Position numbers and translations under genes: made by a program. Below the pieces are notes generated by a model. That model was not told the origin of the DNA. It worked only from the letters and a program-made list of their open reading frames with translations, and ran no database searches. Source: JBAXQQ01 sp037131695 (lineage in GTDB: Bacteria; Armatimonadota; Hebobacteria; CAIYQO01). Taken from it: a stretch of DNA of 58,386 nt. Below, piece after piece: positions 1 through 7,518 of this stretch (the stretch's first letter is position 1; the number at the start of each line of letters is the position of its first letter). Location: contig CAZWZF010000027.1 of NCBI GenBank assembly GCA_964638715.1, forward strand, positions 1-58,386, read 5' to 3'.

Positions 1-76
1 GAAGGTCGGGGTGGTTTTCGCCTACCACAAACCTGCAACATAAACATTTGATAAATTAGGTTTTGCAAGAGCCTCC
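1..76. repeat. MITE-like element, partial copy (cut by window edge)
   Basis: The end GGTTTTGCAAGAGCCTC and the preceding text (GAAGGTCGGGGTGGTT, CGCCTACCACAA, CAACATAAA) match the terminal half of the elements at 25989-26225 and 54241-54478. It has the same orientation as the 54241 copy. Only the right half is inside the window. It lies just downstream of the valS stop codon. Confidence 0.8.
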
Positions 77-89
77 GTAATTCGTAATT
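76..89. repeat. Heptamer tandem repeat at the valS stop codon
   Basis: Two perfect units of CGTAATT (AATTACG on the valS strand) overlap the valS TAA. It is one of several different heptamer arrays in this window that abut stop codons. Confidence 0.6.
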
Positions 90-2793
90 AACTAAGCGCA
101 ACTATTCTATCTGCCAGCGTTGCCTGGCGCATTTTCGCTTCGGCTATTTCACCGCGGGTTTTTGCTACCACTTCTGCCGGGGCGCGTTCCGCAAATGCCG
201 GGTTATTCAAGCGGGCTTCTGTTTTTTCAATATCAGACGCCAGTTTAGCGTGCTCTTTCTTCGCCTTTTCCAGTTCTTTTATCTTTTCTTCCGCCGTCAA
301 TTCCCGGGTAATGTTTATTATCAACGGCAATTCGTTCCAGAAAATATGTTCTCCACTGGCGTCAGTGGTGTTGGTGATGGCGACTTTGTCCGCGCGTCCC
401 AGCGTGGTTATCGCGCTCATATTTTCATTCAACAATTTCACTGCCTGTTCATTTTCTACTGCGATGATGATGTCGGCTTTCTGGCCCGGGGTCAGCCCCT
501 GTTCGGCGCGCATTTTTCGTGCGGCGACTATAACATCCATCACCAGTTGCATCTCTTTCTCTACAGCCTCATCTACGGTGAAATCCTGCGGCATCGGATA
601 TGCGGAAATCATAATGGATTCAGCGGCACCGGCGGCATGCGGCAGTTGCTGCCATATTTCTTCAGAGATAAACGGCATGAACGGATGCATCAGGCGCAAG
701 GCATTTTCCAATACAAATGCCAGGGTGTTGCGGGTGGCGTCGGCAATGGATTCATCGCGCATAGCCGGTTTTGCTAATTCCAGATACCAGTCGCACAATT
801 CATTCCAGAAAAATTCATAGAGACGAATGGTTGCCTGATCGAGACGATAGTTATCAAGGTCGTCGTTAACCGACTTCACGGTATCAGCCAGCCGCGACAA
901 TATCCAGCGGTCTGCCAGCGTCGCCGGAGTAGCTTTCGCTTCGGTTCTTTCGTTCAGGTTCATCAAGGCAAACCGGCTGGCGTTCCAAATCTTCGTGGCA
1001 AAATTTCGTCCCTGTACAAAGGTTGGGAAAGCGCGGCCTATCTCTGGTGCGGCAACGTTCCACCCTGGCTCGCGGGTTTCCTGCAATCGTACATCCTGGG
1101 TTGCCGTCGCCATGCCGCACAGACCAAACCTGGTCGCGTCGGTGCCGTATTTATCAATCAACTCCATCGGGTCGATTCCGGTTCCCAGCGACTTTGACAT
1201 CCGCTTGCCTTCAAAGTTCTGCACTGTCGGGTGAACGTAAACGGTGTAATACGGTATCTTATCCGCTTCCGTTTTGTCATCAAGATACTCAATTCCGCTG
1301 TAAATCATGCGGACAATCCACAGGTACAGAATATCGCGCCCGGTAATCATGATATTTGTCGGGTAAAAATAATCGAGTTCCGGTGTTTTATCCGGCCAGC
1401 CCAATACGGCAAACGGCCACAGTGCGCTGCTGAACCAGGTATCCAGCACATCGTCTTCCTGCTGCAATATTCCATCGCATTTTGGGCATTTATCCGCTGT
1501 TTCAACCGACGCAAACTCGTGACCGCAATCGACACAGGTGAATACAGGAATGCGATGTCCCCACCATAATTGTCTGCTGATGCACCAATCGCGGATATTC
1601 TCCAGCCAGTCTTCGGTATATTTTATAAATCGGTCAGGATGATAGGCAATTTTGCCGGCTTTCAATACATCCAGTGCATGTTTCGCCAGCGGTTCCATCT
1701 TTACATACCATTGCTCGCTCAACAGCGGTTCGATGGTATTTTTACAGCGTGTGCATTGTCCGACAGCGTGAAAATGCTCTTTTATTTCCGTCACCAAGTT
1801 TAATTTATTCATTGCGGTGACGATTGCCTTGCGCGCATCGTAGCGGTCAAATCCGGCGAATTCTCCGGCTTCTTCGGTCATTCTGCCATCTTTACCGATA
1901 ACAATCGGCGCGGGCAGGCGGTGGCGCATACCAATTTCGGCGTCATTGGGGTCGTGTGCGGGGGTTACCTTCACCGCACCGGTGCCGAATGTCATGTCGA
2001 CATAAGCGTCGCCGACAATCGGAATCTCGCGATTCATCAGCGGCAGCATTACTTTTTTGCCAATGAGTTTTTTATATCTTTCGTCATCCGGGTTCACCGC
2101 CACGGCGGTATCGCCCAGCATCGTTTCCGGTCGGGTAGTGGCGACTACTATCACACCGCTGCCATCAGCCAGCGGATATTTGAAATGCCACATGTTGCCT
2201 TGCTTGTCTTCGTGATCTACTTCAAGGTCGCTGATGGCGGTCTGGCAGGACGGACACCAGTTTACGATGCGGGTGCCGCGGTATATCAGGCCTTTATTGT
2301 ACAGGTGAGTGAATGCGGTTAGAACGGCCTTCACATATCCGGCGTCCATGGTGAAACGCTCGCGATCCCAATCGTAAGATGCACCGAATCGCCGCAACTG
2401 GCGCAAAATAGTGCCGCCATAATGTTCTTTCCATTCCCACATGCGATCGAGAAACAGTTCGCGTCCCAGGTCGTGCTTGGTTAATCCTTCAGTAGCAAGC
2501 TGCGCCTCAACCTTAATCTGGGTGCCAATGCCGGCATGGTCGGTTCCCGGCACACACAAGGTTTCCTTCCCCTGCATGCGCTGCCAGCGGATAAGAGTAT
2601 CATGAATGGCGTGCTGTAAAGCGTGGCCGATATGCAACTCCCCGGTGACGTTAGGCGGCGGAATAGTTATGCTGAACCGCGGTTTCCCCGGCACAACCTG
2701 GGCACTGGAATATTTCTTCTCGTCCCAAACCGCAATCCACTTTTCCTCAACAATCTTCGGGTCATATATAGTAGGCAGCAGCCCCTCATTCAT
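88..2793 (-). CDS. valS: Valine--tRNA ligase
   Basis: Charges tRNA-Val with valine in the cytoplasm (class Ia synthetase). The protein is 901 aa from the ATG at 2793, a normal ValRS length. HIGH is at residues 54-57 within PPPNVTGELHIGHA, and the KMSKS loop reads GKRMSKSLGTG. Cysteine pairs CPSC, CTRC, CVDC and CPKC suggest zinc-binding insertions. The C-terminal ~65 residues are a charged coiled coil (EEKIKELEKAKKEHAKL), the tRNA-binding arm of bacterial ValRS. An ORF extends 34 codons further upstream, but the ATG at 2793 is preceded by AGGAG at 7-nt spacing, and the extension runs into REP-type repeat DNA, so the shorter start is preferred. The gene stands alone on the minus strand, and the 3' end touches a heptamer repeat. 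Confidence 0.97.
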   Translation of the reverse strand: MNEGLLPTIYDPKIVEEKWIAVWDEKKYSSAQVVPGKPRFSITIPPPNVTGELHIGHALQHAIHDTLIRWQRMQGKETLCVPGTDHAGIGTQIKVEAQLATEGLTKHDLGRELFLDRMWEWKEHYGGTILRQLRRFGASYDWDRERFTMDAGYVKAVLTAFTHLYNKGLIYRGTRIVNWCPSCQTAISDLEVDHEDKQGNMWHFKYPLADGSGVIVVATTRPETMLGDTAVAVNPDDERYKKLIGKKVMLPLMNREIPIVGDAYVDMTFGTGAVKVTPAHDPNDAEIGMRHRLPAPIVIGKDGRMTEEAGEFAGFDRYDARKAIVTAMNKLNLVTEIKEHFHAVGQCTRCKNTIEPLLSEQWYVKMEPLAKHALDVLKAGKIAYHPDRFIKYTEDWLENIRDWCISRQLWWGHRIPVFTCVDCGHEFASVETADKCPKCDGILQQEDDVLDTWFSSALWPFAVLGWPDKTPELDYFYPTNIMITGRDILYLWIVRMIYSGIEYLDDKTEADKIPYYTVYVHPTVQNFEGKRMSKSLGTGIDPMELIDKYGTDATRFGLCGMATATQDVRLQETREPGWNVAAPEIGRAFPTFVQGRNFATKIWNASRFALMNLNERTEAKATPATLADRWILSRLADTVKSVNDDLDNYRLDQATIRLYEFFWNELCDWYLELAKPAMRDESIADATRNTLAFVLENALRLMHPFMPFISEEIWQQLPHAAGAAESIMISAYPMPQDFTVDEAVEKEMQLVMDVIVAARKMRAEQGLTPGQKADIIIAVENEQAVKLLNENMSAITTLGRADKVAITNTTDASGEHIFWNELPLIINITRELTAEEKIKELEKAKKEHAKLASDIEKTEARLNNPAFAERAPAEVVAKTRGEIAEAKMRQATLADRIVALS

Positions 2794-2861
2794 AATAAAT
2801 CTCCTCAAACATTTCTCGCCATTGCACGGCAAAGCTATTTTACCAAAAAGAGAGGGGGAAT

Positions 2862-3006
2862 TGTAGGGGCGGGTTCTAAACCCGCCCCTTCTCACAACCG
2901 GCTCTTCAGGGGTGGGTTATGAACCCACCCCTACTCGGTTCTACCTGGGTGGGTTATGAACCCACCCCTACGGATATCTCTGGGCGGGTTACGAACCCGC
3001 CCCTAC
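2862..3006. repeat. REP-like palindrome array (four units)
   Basis: Four imperfect palindromes with the plan GTAGGGG(C/T)GGGTT-N-AACCC(G/A)CCCCTAC are at about 2862-2889, 2908-2934, 2946-2971 and 2981-3006. Each folds as a GC-rich hairpin. The last unit overlaps the stop codon of the RAYT transposase gene. The array lies between valS and the transposase, the usual setting of REP sequences mobilised by a RAYT. Confidence 0.85.
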
Positions 3007-3641
3007 ATTTTTTCCGGGTCATCCATCCAATTCGCAGGATTATTTACAATGTATTCCCGAATACGGTTTAAATCATTATCATCACGGATAATATGCTCAT
3101 AATAATTACGCTGCCAAACAACAGCACCAGTTGAATTACGAGATTTATTAATTTGTTTTGCCGAAAACGTCTTGAATTGCCGCACAATTTCAGACAGCGA
3201 ATATTCACGGACGGGTTCCGCATGTTCTGATTCCATACGGATAGGTTCTGAATGGACAGGTTCTGTAAAGGTAGGTTCTGTACGGGCGGGTTCTGTACGG
3301 GCGGGTTCTAAACCCGCCCCCCCTTCAAATCCTGTCCAAACAACCGATTCATCAATTACAGGCTTACCATCCCCCATTATTCTTATTATCCCATGCACAT
3401 GATTCGGCATAACAGTGAATTTATCTAAAATAATATTATCAACATGATTTACCAAATCATACCATTTCGCATAAACTATTTTACCTAATTCATTCAATAC
3501 CATTTGACCATTATATATTTGTCCAAAAATACATTCATGGTTATTTACACAAATAGTTACAAAATAAATTCCTTCCGATGAATAATCATATCCTTTTAAT
3601 CGAATAGACTTTCTGTGATGAACTTCTGGATCATATTTCAT
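3003..3641 (-). CDS. REP-associated tyrosine transposase (RAYT, Y1/TnpA_REP family)
   Basis: Single-strand DNA transposase of the IS200-like Y1 superfamily, thought to nick and move REP palindromes. The 212-aa protein starts RLKGYDY and GIYFVTICV and has the HUH motif MPNHVHG (His81, His83). The likely catalytic tyrosine is in RNYYEHIIRD (Tyr180/181), followed by EYIVNNPANW, typical of the family. The start at 3641 has GGAGGA 6-7 nt upstream. It is flanked on both sides by REP palindromes, as expected. Unusually, residues 112-146 form a run of seven pentapeptides (EPART, EPART, EPTFT, EPVHS, EPIRM, ESEHA, EPVRE) encoded by 15-bp units that contain the REP half-site GGGCGGGTTCT. REP DNA has apparently expanded inside the gene without breaking the frame. 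Whether the enzyme is active is unknown. Confidence 0.9.
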   Translation of the reverse strand: MKYDPEVHHRKSIRLKGYDYSSEGIYFVTICVNNHECIFGQIYNGQMVLNELGKIVYAKWYDLVNHVDNIILDKFTVMPNHVHGIIRIMGDGKPVIDESVVWTGFEGGAGLEPARTEPARTEPTFTEPVHSEPIRMESEHAEPVREYSLSEIVRQFKTFSAKQINKSRNSTGAVVWQRNYYEHIIRDDNDLNRIREYIVNNPANWMDDPEKM

Positions 3642-3687
3642 TATATATCCTCCAAAAACAAATTATACAAATAATTAAAAAATATCG

Positions 3688-3823
3688 GTAGGGGCGGGTT
3701 CGTAACCCACCCCTAATTATATGACATGGGCAGGTTCGTAAGGGCGGGTTCGTACGGGCGGGTTCTAAACCCGCCCTTCCTTGCAACCGGCTCTCCCATG
3801 GCGGGTTACGAACCCGCCCCTAC
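3688..3823. repeat. REP-like palindrome array upstream of the transposase
   Basis: Units at about 3688-3717, 3728-3777 and 3800-3823 share the GGGGCGGGTTCGTAACCC core. The middle one is compound, with tandem half-sites (GGGCGGGTTCGTAC repeated), and closely resembles the segment inside the transposase gene. The array stops at the left end of the 176-bp direct repeat that bounds the next island. Confidence 0.85.
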
Positions 3824-3826
3824 AAG

Positions 3827-4002
3827 CATTTCCTTCCTTCCCCACCCTATCCCAAAACATGTATAATTCACCCACACGCAATCCATAAAAATATTATCAA
3901 TATTCGGGGTATATACAGCATGAAAATTGAAGAATTTCAGCGGTTGATTGAAGAGACTTATTATGCCAAGGACGCGGGGCGGGGGTGGCATGAGACGTTT
4001 AT
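3827..4002. repeat. 176-bp direct repeat, left copy, bounding the island
   Basis: Nearly identical, without length change, to 8818-8993. Both copies start at CATTTCCTTCC, run through a putative leader with GGTATATACAGC, and include the first 27 codons of the MazG-like gene to ACGTTTAT. The two copies then diverge completely. Upstream similarity also ends within a few bases (ACAA shared). A handful of substitutions lie in the non-coding part only; the coding part is identical, indicating recent duplication or selection. Confidence 0.9.
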
Positions 4003-4045
4003 AAATTACCTGTTTTCCATATCCCATCGTAACCCCAGAGTTTAA
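3920..4045 (+). pseudogene. Truncated 5' copy of the MazG-like gene
   Basis: The first 27 codons equal those of the intact gene at 8911, then the frame runs into unrelated DNA and stops after 41 codons. It keeps the same leader with GAGG before the ATG. It lacks the catalytic helices (EEVGEL and EFADVF) and cannot be a pyrophosphohydrolase. This is the fragment left when the island split or duplicated the gene. Confidence 0.85.
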
Positions 4046-4222
4046 TATTTATAGAAAAATCATCAACAATACCCGACCCTATAGTGGGTCGTATTCAGTG
4101 AATAATTAGCGGAACTAATAGATGGCTCAATACTGTCACGCAATACCATCAACTTGACCGATTGGTGTAATTATTTTTGCCAATGCATCATCGAATCCAT
4201 AAATTAAAATATTACACTTATT

Positions 4223-4252
4223 TTGACAAATTTATAAAATAACTGATATAAT
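4223..4252 (+). promoter_or_regulatory. Sigma-70-type promoter for the island operon
   Basis: Perfect -35 TTGACA (4223-4228), 18-bp spacer, perfect -10 TATAAT (4247-4252). The expected transcript starts near 4259 and reaches the ATG at 4323, which has AAGGGA as ribosome site. It likely drives 4323 and 5186. Confidence 0.75.
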
Positions 4253-4322
4253 ATCAAATGTAATCATACTTTATAGATTATACATTACTAATCTATAATA
4301 ATCATTTAAGGGAACTAAAATA

Positions 4323-5141
4323 ATGGATGATTTTGATGTAATATTCGGGATTTTAATAGTAGTTTCTGCATTAAGTGGTATCTGCACATTAATTTATCAT
4401 TCTTTGAATAATAAATGTCAGAATGATAATCGAAAAATAATGGCAAGTCTTGTTGGAAAACTAACTGATTTTAACTCTACACAACAATTAATAAGTTTTG
4501 ATGGTATGTCAGGTATAGCTATTGATAACCAACGTAAAAAAGTTTGCCTTCTAAAGAATAATACACAAAAAATTTATGCACAAATAATCAATTTTAACGA
4601 TATTATATCGTCAGAAATCCATGAAGATGGACAAACGACAAGTCGCACATCAAGATCAAGCCAGATAGGTGGCACATTAGTAGGAGGTCTTTTATTGGGT
4701 GGTGTAGGTGCTGTAATTGGTGGATTGTCGGGAAATACTATATATACTGACAAAATACATAAAATAGAATTAATTATTACTGTTAATGATACTTTGCAGC
4801 CTTTACATATAATAACTTTTTTAAATGTAGAATTAGCAAAAAATAGTACTTTTTACAATCAAATTATTAATGGTGCAAGACATTGGCATGCTATTATTGA
4901 TGTAATTATAAAACAATCTGATATTGAAACACATCTTTCACATAATAACAATATCGACAATATAAAAGAAATCTCTAATCACACTAATGAAAAAATAATG
5001 CAATCATCCGAGAACTCTATTGAAAAAATCAAGTTTTCTTGCCCAAAATGTGATAAATCTTTATCAGTATCAAAAGAATTCTTTGGAAAGACTGGTGAAT
5101 GTCCAAATTGTAAACATAATTTTACAGCTCCGAGTATCTAA
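4323..5141 (+). CDS. Membrane-anchored protein with glycine-zipper segment and C-terminal zinc ribbon
   Basis: Function unknown. The 272-aa protein has a hydrophobic N-terminal segment (residues about 5-26), a beta-rich central part, and a strongly glycine-rich hydrophobic stretch at 116-137 (GGTLVGGLLLGGVGAVIGG) that looks like a glycine zipper able to enter or pack in membranes. The C-terminus holds a zinc ribbon with Cys240, Cys243, Cys260 and Cys263 (CPKC-x16-CPNC). The central part before and after the glycine segment has the rhythm of PH-like domains carrying such an insertion. That assignment is uncertain. It is followed after 44 bases by the Mrr-like nuclease, so the two probably form an operon from the promoter at 4223. 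The pair could act as a defence unit, with this protein as the membrane partner; that is inference. Confidence 0.8.
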   Translation: MDDFDVIFGILIVVSALSGICTLIYHSLNNKCQNDNRKIMASLVGKLTDFNSTQQLISFDGMSGIAIDNQRKKVCLLKNNTQKIYAQIINFNDIISSEIHEDGQTTSRTSRSSQIGGTLVGGLLLGGVGAVIGGLSGNTIYTDKIHKIELIITVNDTLQPLHIITFLNVELAKNSTFYNQIINGARHWHAIIDVIIKQSDIETHLSHNNNIDNIKEISNHTNEKIMQSSENSIEKIKFSCPKCDKSLSVSKEFFGKTGECPNCKHNFTAPSI

Positions 5142-5185
5142 ATATTTATTACGTTTTATACATAATGCTATTAGAGGTAGTTATA

Positions 5186-6901
5186 ATGGTTGGTAACACA
5201 AGAATTTTAAGTACAATTAAAGAAATTGAGAATTTATTAATATATTCATTATCAATTAATCATAATGATATAAAAAATTATCAATGGATTGGTGAATTTC
5301 CTGAAGGATATCCAACTAAACCAATGCCTAAAATACTAAAAAAAGATATACCATTACAACCCATAAGAAAGAAGTTACCGAATAAACCAGAAAAACAAAT
5401 AATCCCTATAAAACCCTTACAAAAAATAAACCTACCAAAACCTATAAAAAATGCTGTTATATTCAATATCTTCGAAAAATTTATACCATATATTAGAGAA
5501 AATAAAATTAAAAAAAATAATTTAATATATGCTGAAGAAACTTCAAAATGGATGAAACAAACTAAAGATAATGAATATTTATATTCATTGAAAGTTGCTG
5601 ACTGGGAAAAACAAGTTCAGACTATTGAAAGTGAATATTGCTTAGCGATTTCTGAGTGGGAAAAACAAGTCCAGACATGTGAAGATAGATATTCGATAGA
5701 AATAAATAAGTGGAAAGAATTGGCAAGAAATATATTAAATTATAACAAACAATTAGATTGCGATTATGAACATGAATTAAATATCTGGAAGAATGATATT
5801 AATAATTTGAATCAGAGAAAATTAATATTCTTGAATGAACAATGTGAATTTAATCAAAAAATAGAGAACCTACAAAAATCATATTCAAAAAATAATGATA
5901 ATTCAATTATTGAATATTTTGATATGATTTTAAAAAATTCAAAATTTCCTGATAAATTTCCTAATAGCTTTATCCTTGAATATAACTATATAACAAAAAT
6001 CCTTATTGTTGAATATCAATTACCATCAATTGAATGCTTACCGACATTAAAAGATAGAAAATATACAAAAGATGGATATAAGGAAATCCATATTAGCAAT
6101 TCTCAATTATTGACAATGTTTGATGATGCAATGTATAAAATTACTTTGAGAATTCTACACGAAATATTTGAAACTGATATTGCAGATGCAATTAATGCAA
6201 TTTCTTTTAATGGATGGGTGAAGGCTAATAATAAAGCAACTGGTAAAGAAGAAAACACCTGCATTTTAAGTGTCCAAGTGAAAAAAAATGAGTTTGTTAA
6301 TTTAGATTTGTATAATGTTGATCCGAAGATTTGCTTTAAAAGTTTGAAAGGCATAGCAAGTACTAAACTACATTCCTTAACACCAATTCAACCCATTATG
6401 ACTATAAACAAAGAAGATAAAAGATTTGTGAATAGTTATAATGTCTCAAATCAAATTGATAATTCTACAAATATTGCGGCTATGGATTGGGAAGATTTTG
6501 AACATTTAATACGTGAGTTATTTGAAAAAGAATTTCAATCTAATGGGGGTGAAGTGAAAGTAACCCAAGCAAGCAGAGATGGTGGTGTAGATGCAATCGC
6601 TTTTGATCCAGACCCTATCAGAGGTGGTAAAAGTGTAATTCAAGCCAAAAGATATACAAATACTGTTGGTGTATCAGCAGTAAGAGACCTTTATGGAACT
6701 GTAATAAATGAAGGTGCTACAAGGGGAATATTGGTTTCAACTGCTGATTACGGTCCAGATGCTTATGAATTTGCAAAAGGTAAACCAATAGTTTTATTAA
6801 ATGGGTCAAACCTTTTATATCTACTTGAAAAACATGGACATCATGCGAAAATCGACATTAAAGAAGCAAAAATAATATTAGCTGAAAGAGAAAAGAAATA
6901 A
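5186..6901 (+). CDS. Mrr-type restriction endonuclease domain protein with tryptophan-repeat coiled coil
   Basis: Probable nuclease of the PD-(D/E)XK Mrr_cat family. The start at 5186 (AGAGG 9 nt upstream) is preferred to 5165, giving 571 aa. A lysine/proline-rich N-terminal stretch (KPMPKI, KPEKQIIPIKPLQ) precedes a helical region around 110-235 with a ~21-residue repeat marked by tryptophan (ADWEKQVQT, SEWEKQVQT, INKWKELA). The C-terminal domain opens MDWEDFEHLIRELF and shows the active-site series DGGVDAI (Asp near 465) and IQAKRY (Gln-x-Lys near 486-488), followed by VRDLYGTV and ILVSTADYG, all typical of Mrr_cat. Such enzymes often cut modified or foreign DNA. The long N-terminal region resembles nothing I recognise and may sense or bind a partner. 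It is very AT-rich and shares an operon with 4323. Confidence 0.85.
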   Translation: MVGNTRILSTIKEIENLLIYSLSINHNDIKNYQWIGEFPEGYPTKPMPKILKKDIPLQPIRKKLPNKPEKQIIPIKPLQKINLPKPIKNAVIFNIFEKFIPYIRENKIKKNNLIYAEETSKWMKQTKDNEYLYSLKVADWEKQVQTIESEYCLAISEWEKQVQTCEDRYSIEINKWKELARNILNYNKQLDCDYEHELNIWKNDINNLNQRKLIFLNEQCEFNQKIENLQKSYSKNNDNSIIEYFDMILKNSKFPDKFPNSFILEYNYITKILIVEYQLPSIECLPTLKDRKYTKDGYKEIHISNSQLLTMFDDAMYKITLRILHEIFETDIADAINAISFNGWVKANNKATGKEENTCILSVQVKKNEFVNLDLYNVDPKICFKSLKGIASTKLHSLTPIQPIMTINKEDKRFVNSYNVSNQIDNSTNIAAMDWEDFEHLIRELFEKEFQSNGGEVKVTQASRDGGVDAIAFDPDPIRGGKSVIQAKRYTNTVGVSAVRDLYGTVINEGATRGILVSTADYGPDAYEFAKGKPIVLLNGSNLLYLLEKHGHHAKIDIKEAKIILAEREKK

Positions 6902-6997
6902 AAGTTAATTGCCTAATAAAATCGGGGATTATTAGGGTGAAATCAGAAACTATCCAAACTGCGTAGATACACCAATGAAAGATACGCCACTTAATTG

Positions 6998-7025
6998 ACA
7001 TTATGTTTATTAACAAACATAATGT
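6998..7025. promoter_or_regulatory. Perfect inverted repeat before the 7042 gene
   Basis: ACATTATGTTT-N6-AAACATAATGT: eleven-base arms, six-base centre. It ends five bases before the GGAGA ribosome site of the gene at 7042, so it could be a repressor operator or a hairpin masking translation. It has no U-tract directly after it, which argues against a simple terminator. Confidence 0.55.
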
Positions 7026-7041
7026 ATTAAGGAGATAAATT

Positions 7042-7440
7042 ATGTTTGTAAAATTTTTACCAGTTATCTTAATGGGTAAGTATCCAAAAGATAAAATATT
7101 AGCATTGAGAATTACAAAGAAAGAAAATGAAGAAGATCCAGATCCTGTTAAAGACAATGAATTTCTTACATTGAATGCATCTGGTTCGAGTATATTATCA
7201 CATAACCGTAGCGATCGGGCTCATTTATTTTCTTTACTGAAGAGAGTTATCGACGATCATGGTAAAGGATTCGAAGGAAAAATTGATTACCATTTTGAAC
7301 CCGTCGTACATATTGATGATGTAACTCTTGTAATTACTCACACAGCTATGATAGGTGGTATGTTTGTTGATGAAAATGGTGGATATGTAATCTATATGAA
7401 TAATTATTTAAAGTGTGACCAATGGTATAAAATAAATTAA
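7042..7440 (+). CDS. Hypothetical 132-aa protein
   Basis: Not recognised. The protein begins MFVKFLPVILMGKYPKDKILALRI, is mixed alpha/beta, acidic in the middle (ENEEDPDPVKDNE), has no cysteine cluster and no clear membrane segment, and ends with an aromatic segment (YVIYMNNYLKCDQWYKI). A clean ribosome site (GGAGA, 7 nt) and the perfect palindrome just upstream make it a real gene and suggest autoregulation or control by a regulator. It sits inside the AT-rich island between the Mrr-like nuclease and the 388-aa gene on the other strand (convergent), so it may belong to the same accessory system. Confidence 0.7.
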   Translation: MFVKFLPVILMGKYPKDKILALRITKKENEEDPDPVKDNEFLTLNASGSSILSHNRSDRAHLFSLLKRVIDDHGKGFEGKIDYHFEPVVHIDDVTLVITHTAMIGGMFVDENGGYVIYMNNYLKCDQWYKIN

Positions 7441-7518
7441 TAAGAGTATATACTCGTTTACCACTAACCATATCTATGGTGTTACAATATGGAAACACAT
7501 AAGCGCACTTTTTAAAGA

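Noticed and set aside
250..2922. Several plus-strand ORFs opposite valS
   Set aside because: Shadow frames of valS with no motifs, ribosome sites or conserved composition.
2862..3823. CRISPR array
   Set aside because: Repeats are palindromes of varying spacing with no uniform spacers and no cas gene; they are REP units.
3806..4027. Minus-strand ORF, and a near-identical one at 8788-9111
   Set aside because: They match only because they lie across the two copies of the 176-bp direct repeat; opposite to the MazG-like gene and without motifs.
4046..4322. Possible integrase or transposase remnant beside the left direct repeat
   Set aside because: No reading frame or motif could be recognised in these bases; only a promoter and a small inverted repeat are visible.
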